Assembly (NCBI RefSeq): GCF_040183065.1
Contig: NC_091130.1
Span: forward strand, 128,813,914 to 128,877,913
Reading direction: 5' to 3'
Source of the DNA: Periplaneta americana
Taxonomy: Eukaryota; Arthropoda; Insecta; Blattodea; Blattidae
DNA: 64,000 nucleotides
Shown here: in pieces, positions 11,926 through 23,319 of the stretch
How the letters are laid out: each line of letters starts with the position of its first letter
Position numbering within the stretch: position 1 is the stretch's first letter
Notes under the pieces: generated by a model
The model's input: only the letters and a program-made list of their open reading frames with translations
Databases searched by the model: none
What the model was told of the DNA's origin: nothing
Position numbers and translations under genes: made by a program

Positions 11926-12156
11926 TCATAATACATAACTTATAAAAATCTAGAAGTGAAAATTAATACTACTGTAATATAACTGAAAAAATTGTAAGAA
12001 ATAACAAGTAATACATATAGTACTAAAAATTGCAATTTCGATCCTTTATTTAAAAAAAAAAAAACTCCCGCCATCCCGTCCCGTACCCAAAATTCCCATT
12101 TTGTGGGATTTTTCCTGCCCTCTGAGAACACTGACTCTGTCGACTATCGACGATAT
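11926..12156. other. short spacer
   Basis: AT-rich with an A-run at 12,051-12,064. Nothing else. Confidence 0.4.
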
Positions 12157-12171
12157 ACCATTCACAGATGA

Positions 12172-12621
12172 GGACTGCCGAGTTAGCTCTGTTGTAGCGT
12201 GTCTGCCTCCAGACTGGCCAGCCCGAGTTCGATTCCCTGTGGGGTCAGAAATTTTTCTTGTAAAATTTCTACCTCAGGACTAGAAGAGATGGCGGTGCAC
12301 AACTTCTAATCACTAAATTGTGCACCAGTATGCCTGGGTTAAATCCCAAATCTCTCCGTAGTGCATATGAAGGGAAGGCATATGTCACTGTTGATAGTGA
12401 TTCGTCTGTTGGATGGGGACGTTAAGCCTGACGGCCTCCTTGATGCTATTCGACAGGAGTAGGCTATGTGCCGGCACTGGGTTTCCCCCATGATGTGGCC
12501 CGCCAATGTGGTATGCAATTAGAAAATGGGTCACAGTCCTGCCATCTACCCGCAGTATACGGAACCCGAATCACGCAAAGTGAAGTGGGTAGGCATTGGA
12601 CACACACACACACACACACAC
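12172..12621 (+). mobile_element. tRNA-derived SINE with (CA)n tail
   Basis: The head carries A-box-like GTTAGCTCTGTTGTAGCG and a clear B box in CCGAGTTCGATTCCCT (RNA polymerase III internal promoter). A body of about 350 bp follows, ending in (CA)n. A 15-bp direct repeat, ACCATTCACAGATGA, flanks it at 12,057-12,071 and 12,622-12,636. That duplication proves a target-primed insertion and fixes both ends. It needs a LINE partner for movement. Confidence 0.85.
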
Positions 12622-12636
12622 ACCATTCACAGATGA

Positions 12637-13127
12637 CGATACTACCTCACAGTTCAAACGGCTGTAAATAAACGTAAAATAATAACAACAAGAGAGCGTT
12701 TAAATAAAGCCAAATACGTATAATAATAATCTTTAACGCCGTTCACATATAATTTTGCAATTTTATAAGCAGTGATTTGTGTTGGCAGTCTACGTGATTA
12801 TTTGTGTTAGCACGTTACAAGTTCTCCTAGTCAAATCAGGTATATCCGGTTTGTTTCAGGCGGCATTTATGTATTCGAATTTCTGTCTAGTCTCTTAGAG
12901 AAATTGCGTTTGGCACAATTACGTCGAAGAAATCTTATGAAACATGTATTAATGCAAAGTGAGATCTGTAATTGGATTTTAGGCAAGGTCTCAAAAACGT
13001 ATGATATAATATGTACTAATTAATTTGTTAGCTATGGAATGAGAATGAGAATGAGCCGTGCAGTGAACAATATTTGGAATTAGGTTAGGACGTAGGCTAG
13101 ATTAATTTGGACAGTTATAATAATATG
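12637..13127. other. spacer without recognised genes
   Basis: Nothing supported. Confidence 0.4.
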
Positions 13128-13245
13128 TAAAAGTGAAGTTTAAACATACATCTTGAAACATGTAAACCAGGTACGATAGAATTTAACACGAGAAAGTCAT
13201 ATAATAAATATTCCGAAGTGAAGTTTAAAAGTGGGATCCCTAAAA
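13128..13245. mobile_element. end fragment of a Penelope-like element
   Basis: The order CTTGAAACATGTAAACCAGG, TTTAACACGAGAAAGTC, ATTCCGAAGTG and TTTAAAAGTGGG parallels the right end of the element at 52,758-53,425 (CGAAACATGTTAACAAGG, TTTAACACAAGAAAGTTC, ATTCCTAAGTG, TTAAAAGTTGTG). Only the terminal 100 bp or so is left. Confidence 0.45.
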
Positions 13246-13642
13246 GTGTTTGAGTTGCCTGTCAGTTTCACGTGGTGTTGTAGTGAAGTCGGGCATCCGT
13301 GAAGTCATATGCGCCATGAAGATGATCCTAACGTCATGTGCCGTAAGTAAAATTTAGCCATTTTTTAAATATTTGATATAGCCTATAACCTCGTCAATTT
13401 TATTTTCAGTTCTGAACTTATTAATTCTGGAGAAAAGCCTATCCATGGATATTAGAAGTTGTGAGCATGTGTAATTATTCTGTATTAAATTCACATCATT
13501 TATATACATCGATTGTTGCGGGGGTAGGCGCTATGATTTATATGTTTTAGAAGTTTTACATGGTAGAGTAATGTTATGTTTGTTGGTAGGCAATGTTTAC
13601 CGTACTGCTTGATGGCGATCGGAGTACCCTAGGTTAGGTTAG

Positions 13643-13835
13643 CTTCCGAATAGGGGCAGCAGCATTTCCCCTAAGGTTATAGCCCAGTTTAGGTGTGTAT
13701 TACCTAATCGAAAATTAGGGGCTAGAAAATATTGAGAATAGGACGCATGTTTATATGACATTTTTTCCGATTAATACACACACACCTAAACTGGGCTCTA
13801 ACCTTAGGGGAAATGCTGCTGCCCCTGTTCGGAAG
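13643..13835. repeat. inverted repeat hairpin with 68-bp arms
   Basis: Left arm 13,643-13,710 starts CTTCCGAATAGGGGCAGCAG; right arm 13,768-13,835 is its near-exact reverse complement (differences are a few substitutions and two extra CA). The loop is 57 bp. No coding content or clear target duplication. It could be a small foldback transposon; as RNA it would form a long stem. Confidence 0.6.
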
Positions 13836-13841
13836 CGCGCC

Positions 13842-15298
13842 CGGCTACGCTGTTACCTTTCGAAAGTTGAATATAAAATCGTCGTGTGTGGGAGGAAAAA
13901 AAAGAAGTTCGAAAATCGTGGAGTGGTCGTCGTTCAGAATTACCCAGAACTCTAATGACGAATTTTTCTCATTTGCAATTTTACAATAGTTTGCGAGAAT
14001 CTAGTTTCGAGTAGAATGAATAGGCCTATAGGCCATTCATTATATTGTGAAACTTCCCTGCGCTTCAGGGGAAGAAGAAATTGGACTGGAAGCTTCCCTT
14101 CCTGACTTTGCTTCCACTCTTGCAGCCAGCTGGCTCACTTACCCCCACAATAAGGATCTTAGTGTGAACTACTGCGCATGCATGCATTTGGTTTCACGAA
14201 ATACTGGTAGTGAATGCCCTATACTTAGTTTTACCATGTCTCAATGGAACAAATCAAACAGTGCTCAGAATGAAAATTTTAAAGTTCTGATGAGTGATGT
14301 AAGCACTAAGATTGGCGCATGGTTTTTCTTGGGAAATAGTCGACATTTGCTGCACAAATATCAACTTTCATGTAGGCTATTTTTCATTTTCCAGTACTTT
14401 TCATTGTAGACTAACTTACCTAACATTATTGTTTGTACTCCAGGCATACCATTTTTATATTCACATCAACTTTCGAAGCTGTCACTTTTCTTGCACTCGT
14501 TTTCGATTATTTGGTCCAGGGCGCATATTTTGTTTCTTGATAATCAGTCGGTAATATAAATACTGCACAAATATCGCCTTTCATGTGAGTATTTTCCTCT
14601 TTTTAATACTTTTCGACGTAACCAGAATTATTTGCATGGTCCTTACATTTTTATTGGTGAAAGAATAATGATGTATTTTTAAGCATTTCCAACTCCTGCA
14701 ATAGTACTCTATCACGGGTACCTAGTAAAGAATTGCCGGTATTATAAAAGTAATGAAATCATACTGAAGAGATATGACCTTGAGGACTTTTTCCTTTATG
14801 GATGATTAGTATGAATTCATGAAGTTATGAAGATTGTCACTATATGCTCAGTCAAGTTTGTAATGGCTCCAATGAGTAGAATACTCTTTGCTTCCCCAGC
14901 CTCTTTGTTTGCCTGAAGACGAAGTTAGAACCAGCATTCGAAACATTGTGAATTATAGCCTATTCATCATGGAAAAAGACTAAGCCTCACTTCTGGAGAA
15001 CCTAGGCTAACATAAACCTACTTTATTAATGAAAATTGAAATTGGTTAAGTTATAATTCGATTTGGATGCCCTGTATGTGTAACAAACTTAGAATAATAA
15101 TTGAGGTATAAATGCCAGTGTTTTTAAGAATGATGTTTGCTATTAGTACCTACTTATCATTGTGAAATGGTAGAGTAATATTTTTAGCTGTAATTATAAT
15201 ACTTGATTAATTTTGCTGTTTCATTTTGTGTGGTATCACCGTTTTAATATGTTTGGTTTTTTAGTTTTTTTTTGTGCATGTTTTGTAGGTATTGTATG
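13842..15298. other. spacer without recognised genes; diverged local duplication
   Basis: No supported gene. Two related segments about 210 bp apart (GCACAAATATCAACTTTCATG near 14,353 and GCACAAATATCGCCTTTCATG near 14,563, each followed by a TATTTTxxTxTTTxxAxTACTTTTC block) look like an old tandem duplication. The open frame at 14,047-14,409 has no recognised domain. Confidence 0.4.
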
Positions 15299-15300
15299 TA

Positions 15301-15921
15301 CGAGGGTGCTTCAAAAAGTAAGGTAGCAACAAGAGCTCTCATGGGCAAACTTTATTTAACAAGCAGATATACTGATATACAGTAGTAGGGCACTGGTTTT
15401 TCAACATAGTCACTATGCTTGTTCAAACACTTGTTCCATCGGTAGACCAAGGCATCGATGCTGGCAGAGAAGAAATCTGTGCCCAGTCCCTGAAGTCAAA
15501 TCATGGTGACTTGCTGAATGACCATATTGATGTTGATTCACTTACCATCCACATGCTTTTTCAATGCTCCAAAGATATGGAAATCACTGCATTACAGGTT
15601 GGAGCTGTAGGAAGCATGGGCCACTACCACTGGATGCACCGTTTTGCAATGTAAGTTACACCTCAACAAGGTGATAGTGAATTTCTGCTGGTGGTCCTTC
15701 AGATGCAAAAACGGATCACACTATGCACTTTTGACCATGTTTCCGTGTATGCAGCCATCTTAGAACTGATAATGCGAGTGTCTGACGCAACATATACGTC
15801 ATCTAATGGTTGTGTGATAAAGCTGTGGTCTGCTGCTGTGGCCCCAGCAGAATATTCAAACAAGAGAGGGAATGTGTCACCCATGAGAGCTCTTGTTACC
15901 TTACTTTTTTAATCACCCTTG
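15301..15921 (-). mobile_element. internally deleted mariner-type element
   Basis: 621 bp between TA dinucleotides, with inverted ends of about 45 bp: CGAGGGTGCTTCAAAAAGTA at the left and CAAGGGTGATTAAAAAAGTA read from the right, both continuing to GAGCTCTCATGGG. Just inside the left end, the minus strand can be read as the transposase C terminus (LNKHSDYVEK). The catalytic centre is missing. Non-autonomous. Confidence 0.75.
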
Positions 15922-15923
15922 TA

Positions 15924-17379
15924 AATAGGTCTAGTGATCTATGTTGTCTTAGTTGATACAGGAATTGTCTTATGTCTGGTTAGAATAATGTTTTCAGTTT
16001 CTGTTATTTTCGGAATATTTTTATCTTTAACATCATTTTTATCATTTCTCTGCTAGTTGACCAAACTCATGAATTTAACTGTGTACATCAAACATCTTCA
16101 GTTTTTCTGTGTGTTGGTACTATATTGTATGTTTGATACAATGTTCATGTGCATAGGTAAAGAAACATGTTGAATGCCTGCCGTGGCCTTAACTTGTAAT
16201 AACATATATAGCCTATTTTTCTCTCGAAAATAAGAAACTGGTACTGTTCTTGTATTTAAGATGGAATTAAGAAGTCACGCTATTGATGTCTCTCTTCGCA
16301 CCCTCTATCTTTCTTTGTTCCTTGTTAAACATCTGGAGCTACATTTATTCTAAGATGTATAAGGGACATAATGCTGGGGCTTGCAATACAGATGGACTCG
16401 GGATTTGAGGGATCCGGTCTGCAGATTTTTTTATACCGACTTTAACACAAATGGTATTGTTACGACTGTTTTGTAGGATACATCGAAATTATACATACTT
16501 GTTCTAAAAATTATTCCTGCGAGATGATTGAGCACCATTCTACAGAATCTCGCTGCCTATCCACCGCAACTTATGCCAGTCATTTCTGTGCAGTGCCAAA
16601 TTAGTTTACAATGATTACAGGAATTAAAATGGGAAAATATCATATTTCATTAAAAATGAGTTTTTTGTTGATGTATGGAATACCCAAGATTATATATTAT
16701 GCATTAACTTTGCTCCATATTAATTAGCCTATAGGCTATACAGTATAATCATATATTTATTTGACAACAGTGGGATTGTAATTCAAAAGTTCCAATTCCA
16801 ACATAAAGTCAGTGTCATTAACTATATCTGCCTTGATATCTTGCTACAAAAAGTTTATGTAAATGTTGTGTTATGTCATTTGAAACTTTATTTTAAGAAT
16901 TTATAATTTAACGTGAAAGCCATATATTTGTTGCATTGTTTTTAATTAATTCCTGGTTGGGGGAGGGGGAAGAGCAGCGGACATGAGTATGGATTCAGAT
17001 CTAAAAAAAGTGTGAACATGATATGGAAATGGATCTTTAACATACTACTGCAAATGTGACATTAGCATTGGTTGCTAACAAGTTTGCAATACAGGAAATT
17101 GGAAAATGAAACTTTTTTTTTATTAAGACGTAACACAAAAGACCAATCATCTAATTCAGACATTTAGATGTGCATCACAGTTTTGCATGATATAGCTGGA
17201 AAGTTATGTGTTATTAGTAAATGCCATGATCAAGGATATGACTGTTTGTGCCAATATATGAGGTGTGTATAAAGGTGTCAGAACCAGAATTCAACAAACA
17301 CAAGAAACTGCAAAATATGTGCACTGTGCTGTGTATAGGCCCTAATTTGAACCTAGTACATAATGGTGCTGCGTATGGA
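15924..17379. other. spacer without recognised genes
   Basis: About 1.4 kb of AT-rich DNA. Nothing supported. Confidence 0.5.
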
Positions 17380-17392
17380 ATCCAAGAAGTTA

Positions 17393-17982
17393 GTAGTGGC
17401 TAGGGGCAGGGTAGGGACGACCCTTCAGCATGTCGGCTCGACAGTGGCCTATTGTGTACTCCGAAGTATGGAATGAATGAGAATGAGGTGTACCAGCCCA
17501 CCAGCTGCATGAGACCCCTCACTCGCTCACTCAATAGCCCCTATACCCCTTGCCTTAAATTCATACTGCCAAGATGACCAAGCAGCACAGAATCCATTCC
17601 AACAGCCCTTCTAAGATGACGAAGTGCCCTTGGAAGTGCTCTTAAGGAATGATTCTGGCAGAGATGTTGCAAAAGGCGTGGAACTCAGAGACGATTTTGG
17701 AGATGACTTCCCTCTCGCAAATGGACAAAGATATGTGTCGTGACCTGAATATGTCTTTGGAATGAAATAATGAAGATGAATGATATGAAATTTAAATTCT
17801 TTTTCTACAGGGAAGAGGAAGAGAAATGGACCATGGCAATGAAATTTTCAACCCAGCATTTGCCTAAGTAACTGTGGAAAACCATGGAAAAACCACAGTT
17901 AGGTTATTCAGTCTTGGGATTTGAACTGCAGACCTCCCAAATGCGAGTCCTATGTTTAATGCATGAGCCACCTCACTCAGTT
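17393..17982 (-). mobile_element. tRNA-headed SINE, about 590 bp
   Basis: A 13-bp direct repeat ATCCAAGAAGTTA at 17,380-17,392 and 17,983-17,995 brackets it. The head is at the right: the minus strand has GAGGTGGCTCATGCATTAAAC and a B-box match in CTGCAGTTCAAATCCC. The body is not coding. The far (left) end lacks a poly-A or simple-repeat tail. The duplication makes the boundaries firm. Confidence 0.75.
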
Positions 17983-17995
17983 ATCCAAGAAGTTA

Positions 17996-18329
17996 AGTCT
18001 TTCTGTGACACAGTAGAACTGTTAAATCTTTTCTTCACTCAGAGTATTAAAAGGCAGATACTTTTATTATCTTCTCACATGCTACAAAGCTTTGGCCAAC
18101 ACATTGTCCTCACCAATCTATTAAAGCTTTGCCAACACATTGTCATCGAGATAACTAATCCATTAAAGCTCTCAATCGCTATGTCTATTTCCTTAAGGTT
18201 ACATAAAAAATAATAACTGTTGTTCAGAAAGAGAACAAGCTGTTAGCTTGAAAAATAATTTGGTAAAATAGTTAATTTTTCAGATACTGAACAACACGTT
18301 GCAAGCACAGATTCTATAATGTTGTTGTT
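17996..18329. other. short spacer with a small tandem repeat
   Basis: AAAGCTTTGCCAACACATTGTC appears in two adjacent versions at about 18,086-18,111 and 18,123-18,146. Nothing coding. Confidence 0.4.
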
Positions 18330-18760
18330 TTCTAATGCCAGGCATTTGACAATAAAGTCATTTGACCTCTTGGACTCCAATACTTTTCAAAGATATTATC
18401 ATGGCCAGCCACTGAAGCACAGATTTTGAGGTGTTCCGAATCCATCTCTTGGTCTGAATCACACAGTGGGCAGATAGGGGACTGATATATTCCAATTCTA
18501 TGTAGGCGTTTGGCCAAACAATCATGGCCTGTTGCCAATCTAAATGCAGCTACAGACAATTTTCGTGGTAAATCGGGATTCTATAATGTACAATCCCAAA
18601 TGCTGCAATTTTATTAGAAAATGTGGATCTTGATAAAGCACCATCTATTCTTCAGAATACAGCTGATAATTTATCTTGCTACCACTGAAATAATTTCTAA
18701 GAAGCATTATCATCATTTACATATTTGGCAGAAAGTTCTACAACAATTTGCAAATAAGAT
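18330..18760 (-). mobile_element. LINE fragment, I/Jockey-type C terminus
   Basis: Minus-strand AAFRLATGHDCLAKRLHRIG, then CPLCDSDQEMDSEHLKIC (C-x2-C-x9-H-x3-C; the related copy at 48.4 kb has C-x2-C-x9-H-x3-C too). The motif lies downstream of RNase H in Jockey/R1/I-type elements. Related copies lie at 25.0 and 48.4 kb, all on the minus strand. Upstream parts are too decayed to read. Confidence 0.65.
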
Positions 18761-19311
18761 AATTTTAATCTTAATAATCTCACAATAATTTCAATAGTCC
18801 ATACATCAAAAGAAATGCATTAACCTTGTACTTTTACCTGCTGCAATATGTAGGCTGCGGAAAAACTACTTTTAAACAATTTATGAGGTAATAGATTGGC
18901 CCAGAAGAGATGTATTGAGATAGGGAAAATGCGTAAATACCTTGGAGGTCACGAAATTGGTCCCTTACTTCCAATCCATCTCCTGCCAAATGCTACTTCT
19001 TATAATCATTTTGGTAACACCTCTTCCAGGGAGATCTGATAATTTTGTGAATTCAGTCTTTGCAAGAATAGATAAGAACCAACTGTAAAGTTGCTTATCT
19101 CTACGGCAATCAGTGTTATAGAACTTACGTCTTTAACACAGTAATTACTCAATTTCGATCCATATTTTCATTCCTTAACATGTTTCTGTTGGTTCCATCA
19201 TATTGTGTATATTTTATATTGTATTAGCAGTTGGTAGTTTTTGTATTTTTTGTATTATCAGTGGCTTCAGTTATCTGTGGTTAACCTTGACGACTTTTTT
19301 GTGTGCATTTT
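18761..19311. other. spacer without recognised genes
   Basis: Nothing supported. Confidence 0.4.
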
Positions 19312-19971
19312 GTAAGAAATGGAAATATAAAAATTGGAGATTTATCCTTCGAAGAGGTGGAAAAATTCAAATATCTTGGAGCAACAATAACAAATATAAA
19401 TGACACTCGGGAGGAAATTAAACGCAGAATAAATATGGAAAATGCTTGTTATTGTTCGGTTGAGAAGCTCTTATCATCCAGTCTGCTGTCCAAAAATCTG
19501 AAAGTTAGAATTTATAAAACAGTTCTACTACCGGTTCTTCTGTATGGTTGTGAAACTTGGACTCTCACTCTGAGAGAGGAACATAGGTTAAGGGTGTTTG
19601 AGAATAAGGTGCTTAGGAAAATATTTGGGGCTAAGCGGGATGAAGTTACAGGAGAATGGAGGAAGTTACACAACACAGAACTTCACGCATTGTATTCTTC
19701 ACCTAACATGATTAGGAACTTAAAATCCAGACGTTTGAGATGGGCAGGGCATGTAGCACGTATGGGCGAATCCAGAAATGCATATAGAGTGTTAGTTGGG
19801 AGACCAGAGGGAAAAAGACCTTTAGGGAGGCCGAGACGTAGATGGGAGGATAATATTAAAATGGATTTGAGGGAGGTGGGGTGTGATGATAGAGACTGGA
19901 TTAATCTTGCACAGGATAGGAACCGATGGCGGGCTTATGTGAGGGCGGCAATGAACCTTTGGGTTCCTTAA
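19312..19971 (+). pseudogene. LINE reverse transcriptase, C-terminal part
   Basis: About 219 intact codons of the polyprotein C terminus. Visible in order: FKYLGATITN and KVRIYKTVLLPVLLYGCETW (thumb region), LRVFENKVLRKIFG, RRLRWAGHVARMG, GRPRRRWEDNIKMDL and DRNRWRAYVRAAM, then stop. The catalytic YADD and the endonuclease are absent because the copy is 5'-truncated, so it is non-functional. The uninterrupted frame suggests a young insertion. The in-frame ATG at 19,303 lies outside the element. Confidence 0.85.
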
Positions 19972-19998
19972 AAGCCATTTGTAAGTAAGTAAGTAAGT
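19312..19998 (+). mobile_element. 5'-truncated RTE-like LINE with (TAAG)n tail
   Basis: A 3' fragment of a non-LTR retrotransposon. It opens abruptly in reverse-transcriptase coding sequence, runs to the stop at 19,971, has a very short 3' UTR and ends in GTAAGTAAGTAAGTAAG. A short tandem-repeat tail instead of poly-A is typical of the RTE group. The 3' 165 bp are shared with a tRNA-headed element at 28.2 kb, marking the tail as the likely recognition end for SINE mobilisation. Confidence 0.8.
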
Positions 19999-21084
19999 GT
20001 CTTAATCTAAAAAGTTTATAGAAAATGTAGAATTTTGTCGCACTTTGTATTCATAGATTGTATGATAATAATTAATAAGTCAACTGTCATAAGTACTTAT
20101 GTATGTTGACAGAAATACGTACCATTTGCTATCATCCACAGTTTTGCAGTTATCCATGGTTTTGCTTATCTGCAGTAGGTTTCGAAATATATCCTTCGCA
20201 GATATGAGGGGATTACTGCATTAGTGGTTGGCAGATTTTACATGCTCTTTGAGAGACCCGAAATTTTTCTTTGCAGGTGGACACTTACAGGTTTCGTTAT
20301 CCCTGTAAGATACCCTATATCTAATTAGGGCTATAAATCTATTGTAACAATACATCAATATAGCTTCTTGAAATAAAAGACAGGAACAGAACCAGTTTTT
20401 CAGATTACTATTTCTAAGTTAATTGCAAGTCATAAAAATATGCAACTCAGAATTTGCAAACCTTGCTTATGGAGAATGATGTTCCATAATTTAAAAAAAG
20501 AAAAGCAGAATGTGTAGTTTAAAATAGTATAGCTATGTAAGATTTGTAAAATATGTATTAAAGTGAAATGGGTCTGTGATGTAATGTAATTGTTAACTTC
20601 GTGTTTAATTTATTTGGTTATAATTGCAATGGTGGGAGATGAGTAATACAGCAACACTATATACTTCTTCAACAAATATTTTAACATCACTTCATTCTTT
20701 GCCCCCAATGAGCAACTGAGTATCTTCATGTTGTTGCGATTTTTAATTTAAAGGCATTTAGGCCTATAAATGGAATATAACTTATAGGAAGGAGAAAGAG
20801 GTCTGCACATCCTTATGTAAATGTGCACACTAACAGACTTAGAAGCTATAATTCTGAATCAGTTTATCAGAATATACAATCATTTTTAATGTGTAAGTGT
20901 TGCTCCTAATCTGCTTGCAAGATTTTATTCCACCAAAGAAAAATATTGGTTAATAGAGTTTATTTTATTGAACTAAGAAGCATATCAATGCTTTTCTAGT
21001 GCGGATAACGCTTTCAAAGCATTTCCTAGTTGCTGTTCCAGAATATGAGTACTTGGCTGGTGTTGTAGGTGAATGTACAGTATA
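19999..21084. other. spacer without recognised genes
   Basis: AT-rich; nothing supported. Confidence 0.5.
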
Positions 21085-21101
21085 CAGGGTGAACCATAAG
21101 T

Positions 21102-22135
21102 GGCATAAATGTAATACGGCGAACGCCAGTAGGGGAAGTTATCTCCACCCGCGCCGCTCGGCACCTCGGTCGCATACTCTCTCTCTCTACTGTCTGTCCC
21201 ACCTCGATGGATCATGTTCTATAAAGAATTTTAGATAAGGGCGCAAATAGCCATAGATGCTGACGCGCCCTTTTTTAAACCCTACTAACTACTCGATGGA
21301 TCACTGCCTACCACAATGTAATACGTACAAACAGGGATGCATTAGACACCTACCACAATGTAATACGTGCAATCGATGGATCACTGCCTATCACAATGTA
21401 ATACACATTAGACAAAAGTCCACCACATGTACTAACACAACACAACACAACACAATAGAATACACTCGTAATGACTAGCAAGAAGTCCATGCTCCTCAGC
21501 CCACCACATGTACTAACACAACACAAACAATGTAATGTGGTTTTTTCATTAAACAACACTCACCTGTTAACTTCGCACTGCCCCACTGTCCAATGAACAC
21601 CATCAGTTCGGCGCTAATTTCATATTTTTCCCACAGGTTGGACACTCGTAATGACTAGCAAGTAGTCCATGCTCCTCACAGTACCTTACCACATCCGCCT
21701 TCAAATTCTCCCTGCACAATTTGAGGAAGACGTACACGTCTTCGGTACGGCTCATCAGTACACGTGGTTACGTCTGTACACGAAGCTGGACACGGACACA
21801 ATGAAGTTCCACCAGCGCGCGTTAACACTTATGCCACCCCCGCAGTCAACCCCTACCAAGCTACATTCACAAGCCCGCCACTTCTACCCTCGGTCATTGT
21901 CCCCCGCCCCATTCTTCTGCAATACGTTATGGCAGTTCCCTTAAACATAAATAGATTCATTTTCCCTTTTACCCCCAACTCGCCTCGGTAGCCGAGAGGT
22001 CTAAAGCGTGACCAAAAAGCGTGCGTTTAGTTACGAACTTACTTGGATCGAACCTTACCCTCTGCGAAGTCATAAGAAAAAAAAAAGAGAGAGACATGAA
22101 GCAAGGAACAGAGAAGGAGAGGCTGGAGAGAGAGA

Positions 22136-22166
<31 letters not shown>

Positions 22167-22363
22167 GCAGGCAGGACAAAGTTCCTCTTTTGGCTCATAG
22201 ATGTCGCATTTATTCTTTTTGTTCCACTTTCCTACACTAGATGTCACCCCACCCTAAACCCCTGTTTCCACTCTTTCCTGCTAGATTGTGTGGTGAGCTT
22301 GTAGGGGAAAAGTGGAAAGGGGTCATTGGTGGAGCTTAGCGTTCGCCGTATTACGTTTTTCCC
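21102..22363. mobile_element. non-autonomous hAT-like transposon nested in the left arm
   Basis: CCATAAGT flanks it directly at 21,094-21,101 and 22,364-22,371; an 8-bp duplication is the hAT signature. Inverted ends share GTAATACGGCGAACGC (21,111-21,126 and 22,339-22,354). The interior is GC-richer than its surroundings, has no transposase, and contains subrepeats (GTAATGACTAGCAAG twice, CGATGGATCACTGCCTA twice) and an (AG)n run near 22,125-22,166. Confidence 0.75.
21975..22055 (+). repeat. tRNA-like segment inside the hAT-like element
   Basis: CTCGGTAGCCGAGAGGTC looks like a class II tRNA A box, and TTGGATCGAACCTT about 45 bp later like a B box. It may be the head of a SINE captured by the transposon. 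No full cloverleaf was folded. Confidence 0.3.
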
Positions 22364-22637
22364 CCATAAGTAATTCCATTAATTTCAGAGGGTTATTCTT
22401 TTGAAGTATTTCAAAGAAAAAATTTAATACAATTTTGCTCGTTTTTGCTTCCATTTGGAGATAAAAATTGTTTTATGCGAAATATTTCATGACGTGTTTT
22501 GGGAATGTGATTAATTTAATTCCCAATATTGTTAGTCAGTTTAAGAGAGCAATGTATTATGATAATAAATGATTGAAAGATATTTAATTAATTGATTAAC
22601 TAGCGGACTTACTTGTGTTAATTATGTAAGTTTGTGC

Positions 22638-22680
22638 GGCTTACAGCTGTTTCGGTGCTTCTCACACCATCCTCAGAGCC
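22638..22680 (-). ncRNA. hammerhead ribozyme candidate, intact core
   Basis: On the minus strand: GGCU, CUGAGGA, U, GGUG, loop UGAGAAG, CACC, GAAA, CAGCUGUA, AGCC. This gives stem I GGCU/AGCC, both conserved boxes (CUGANGA and GAAA), stem II GGUG/CACC, a three-pair stem III ACA/UGU and the cleavage triplet GUA. Penelope-like elements are known to carry type I hammerheads with very short stem III in their terminal repeats. The position just 3' of the endonuclease frame fits. An extra U before stem II recurs in the sister motifs. Confidence 0.6.
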
Positions 22681-22700
22681 TACTAGATCTCAGCGTCATC

Positions 22701-23220
22701 TCAAACTTCTCTGCCTGTTATGTGGGTGTGTTTGATTGTTGAAAGGTATTGAAAAGTGGGGTCAAATAGTGTGTGTGTACTGAAATTGATCTGTGTGTTG
22801 AGAATTTTATCGGGGTGTGTTTTAGTGTGTTTGTATATTTCGTATTGTTCTAGTGTGTTGAGTTTTTGGTTCTTGGGTTGTATGTGTAGGATTTCCATGT
22901 CCGCATTTATGTTATTGTATGTATGGTTAGCATTGGTTATGTGATCAGCATATGTAGATGTATTGTGTCCTCTGGTTATTGCTTTAATGTGTTCTTTGTA
23001 GCGTGTTTGGAAAGATCTGCCTGTCTGTCCTATGTAGAACTTATCGCAACTATTACATGTGAGTTTGTATACACCTGTGTGGTCGTATTTATTTGTTTGT
23101 GTTTTTTGTGTGTTGAGATGTCTTTGTAGTGTGTTTTCTGTTCTGTATGTTATGTTGTATTTCTGCTTTCTGAATGAAGATGCGATCTTATGTATGAATA
23201 TTTGACGCCACTTTTCAACA
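22701..23220 (-). pseudogene. Penelope-like GIY-YIG endonuclease domain
   Basis: C-terminal part of a Penelope-like retroelement protein. The GIY-YIG motif reads GVYKL then FYIGQTGRSFQTRYKEH, with the CNSCDK cysteine pair between; this arrangement is specific to the Penelope endonuclease, which nicks target DNA. DMEILHIQPK and LNTLEQYEIYKH follow. The reverse transcriptase that normally precedes it is missing through 5' truncation. The first ten or so residues of the open frame come from the inverted arm and are not part of the domain. Confidence 0.85.
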
Positions 23221-23276
23221 CTCAAACGCACCCACATAACAGGCAGAGAAGTTCGAGATGATGCCGAGATCTAGTA

Positions 23277-23319
23277 GGCTCTGAGGATGGTGTGTGAAGC
23301 ACCAAAACAGCTGTAAGCC
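23277..23319 (+). ncRNA. hammerhead ribozyme copy, core G changed
   Basis: Inverted partner of the motif at 22,638. Stems I, II and III are all kept, but GAAA reads AAAA (position 23,304), which should abolish cleavage. The loop of stem II also differs (UGUGAAG). Confidence 0.5.

Noticed and set aside
13316-13345. Possible first exon: ATG in good context, nine codons, then GCC|GTAAGT donor
   Set aside because: Too short to support. No promoter elements or conserved peptide, and the region lies beside a Penelope-like end fragment. Mentioned only because the donor is strong.
14047-14409. 120-codon frame starting MKLPCASGEEEIGLEASLPD
   Set aside because: No domain, no splice context, no conservation evidence; length is within chance for this window.
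14900-14960. CCTGAAGACGAAGTT...ATTCGAAACATTG as another hammerhead motif
   Set aside because: Both boxes are present, but stem II pairs at only three positions and no stem I forms.
21979-22050. Functional tRNA gene inside the hAT-like element
   Set aside because: Only A-box- and B-box-like strings; the arms do not fold into a full cloverleaf.
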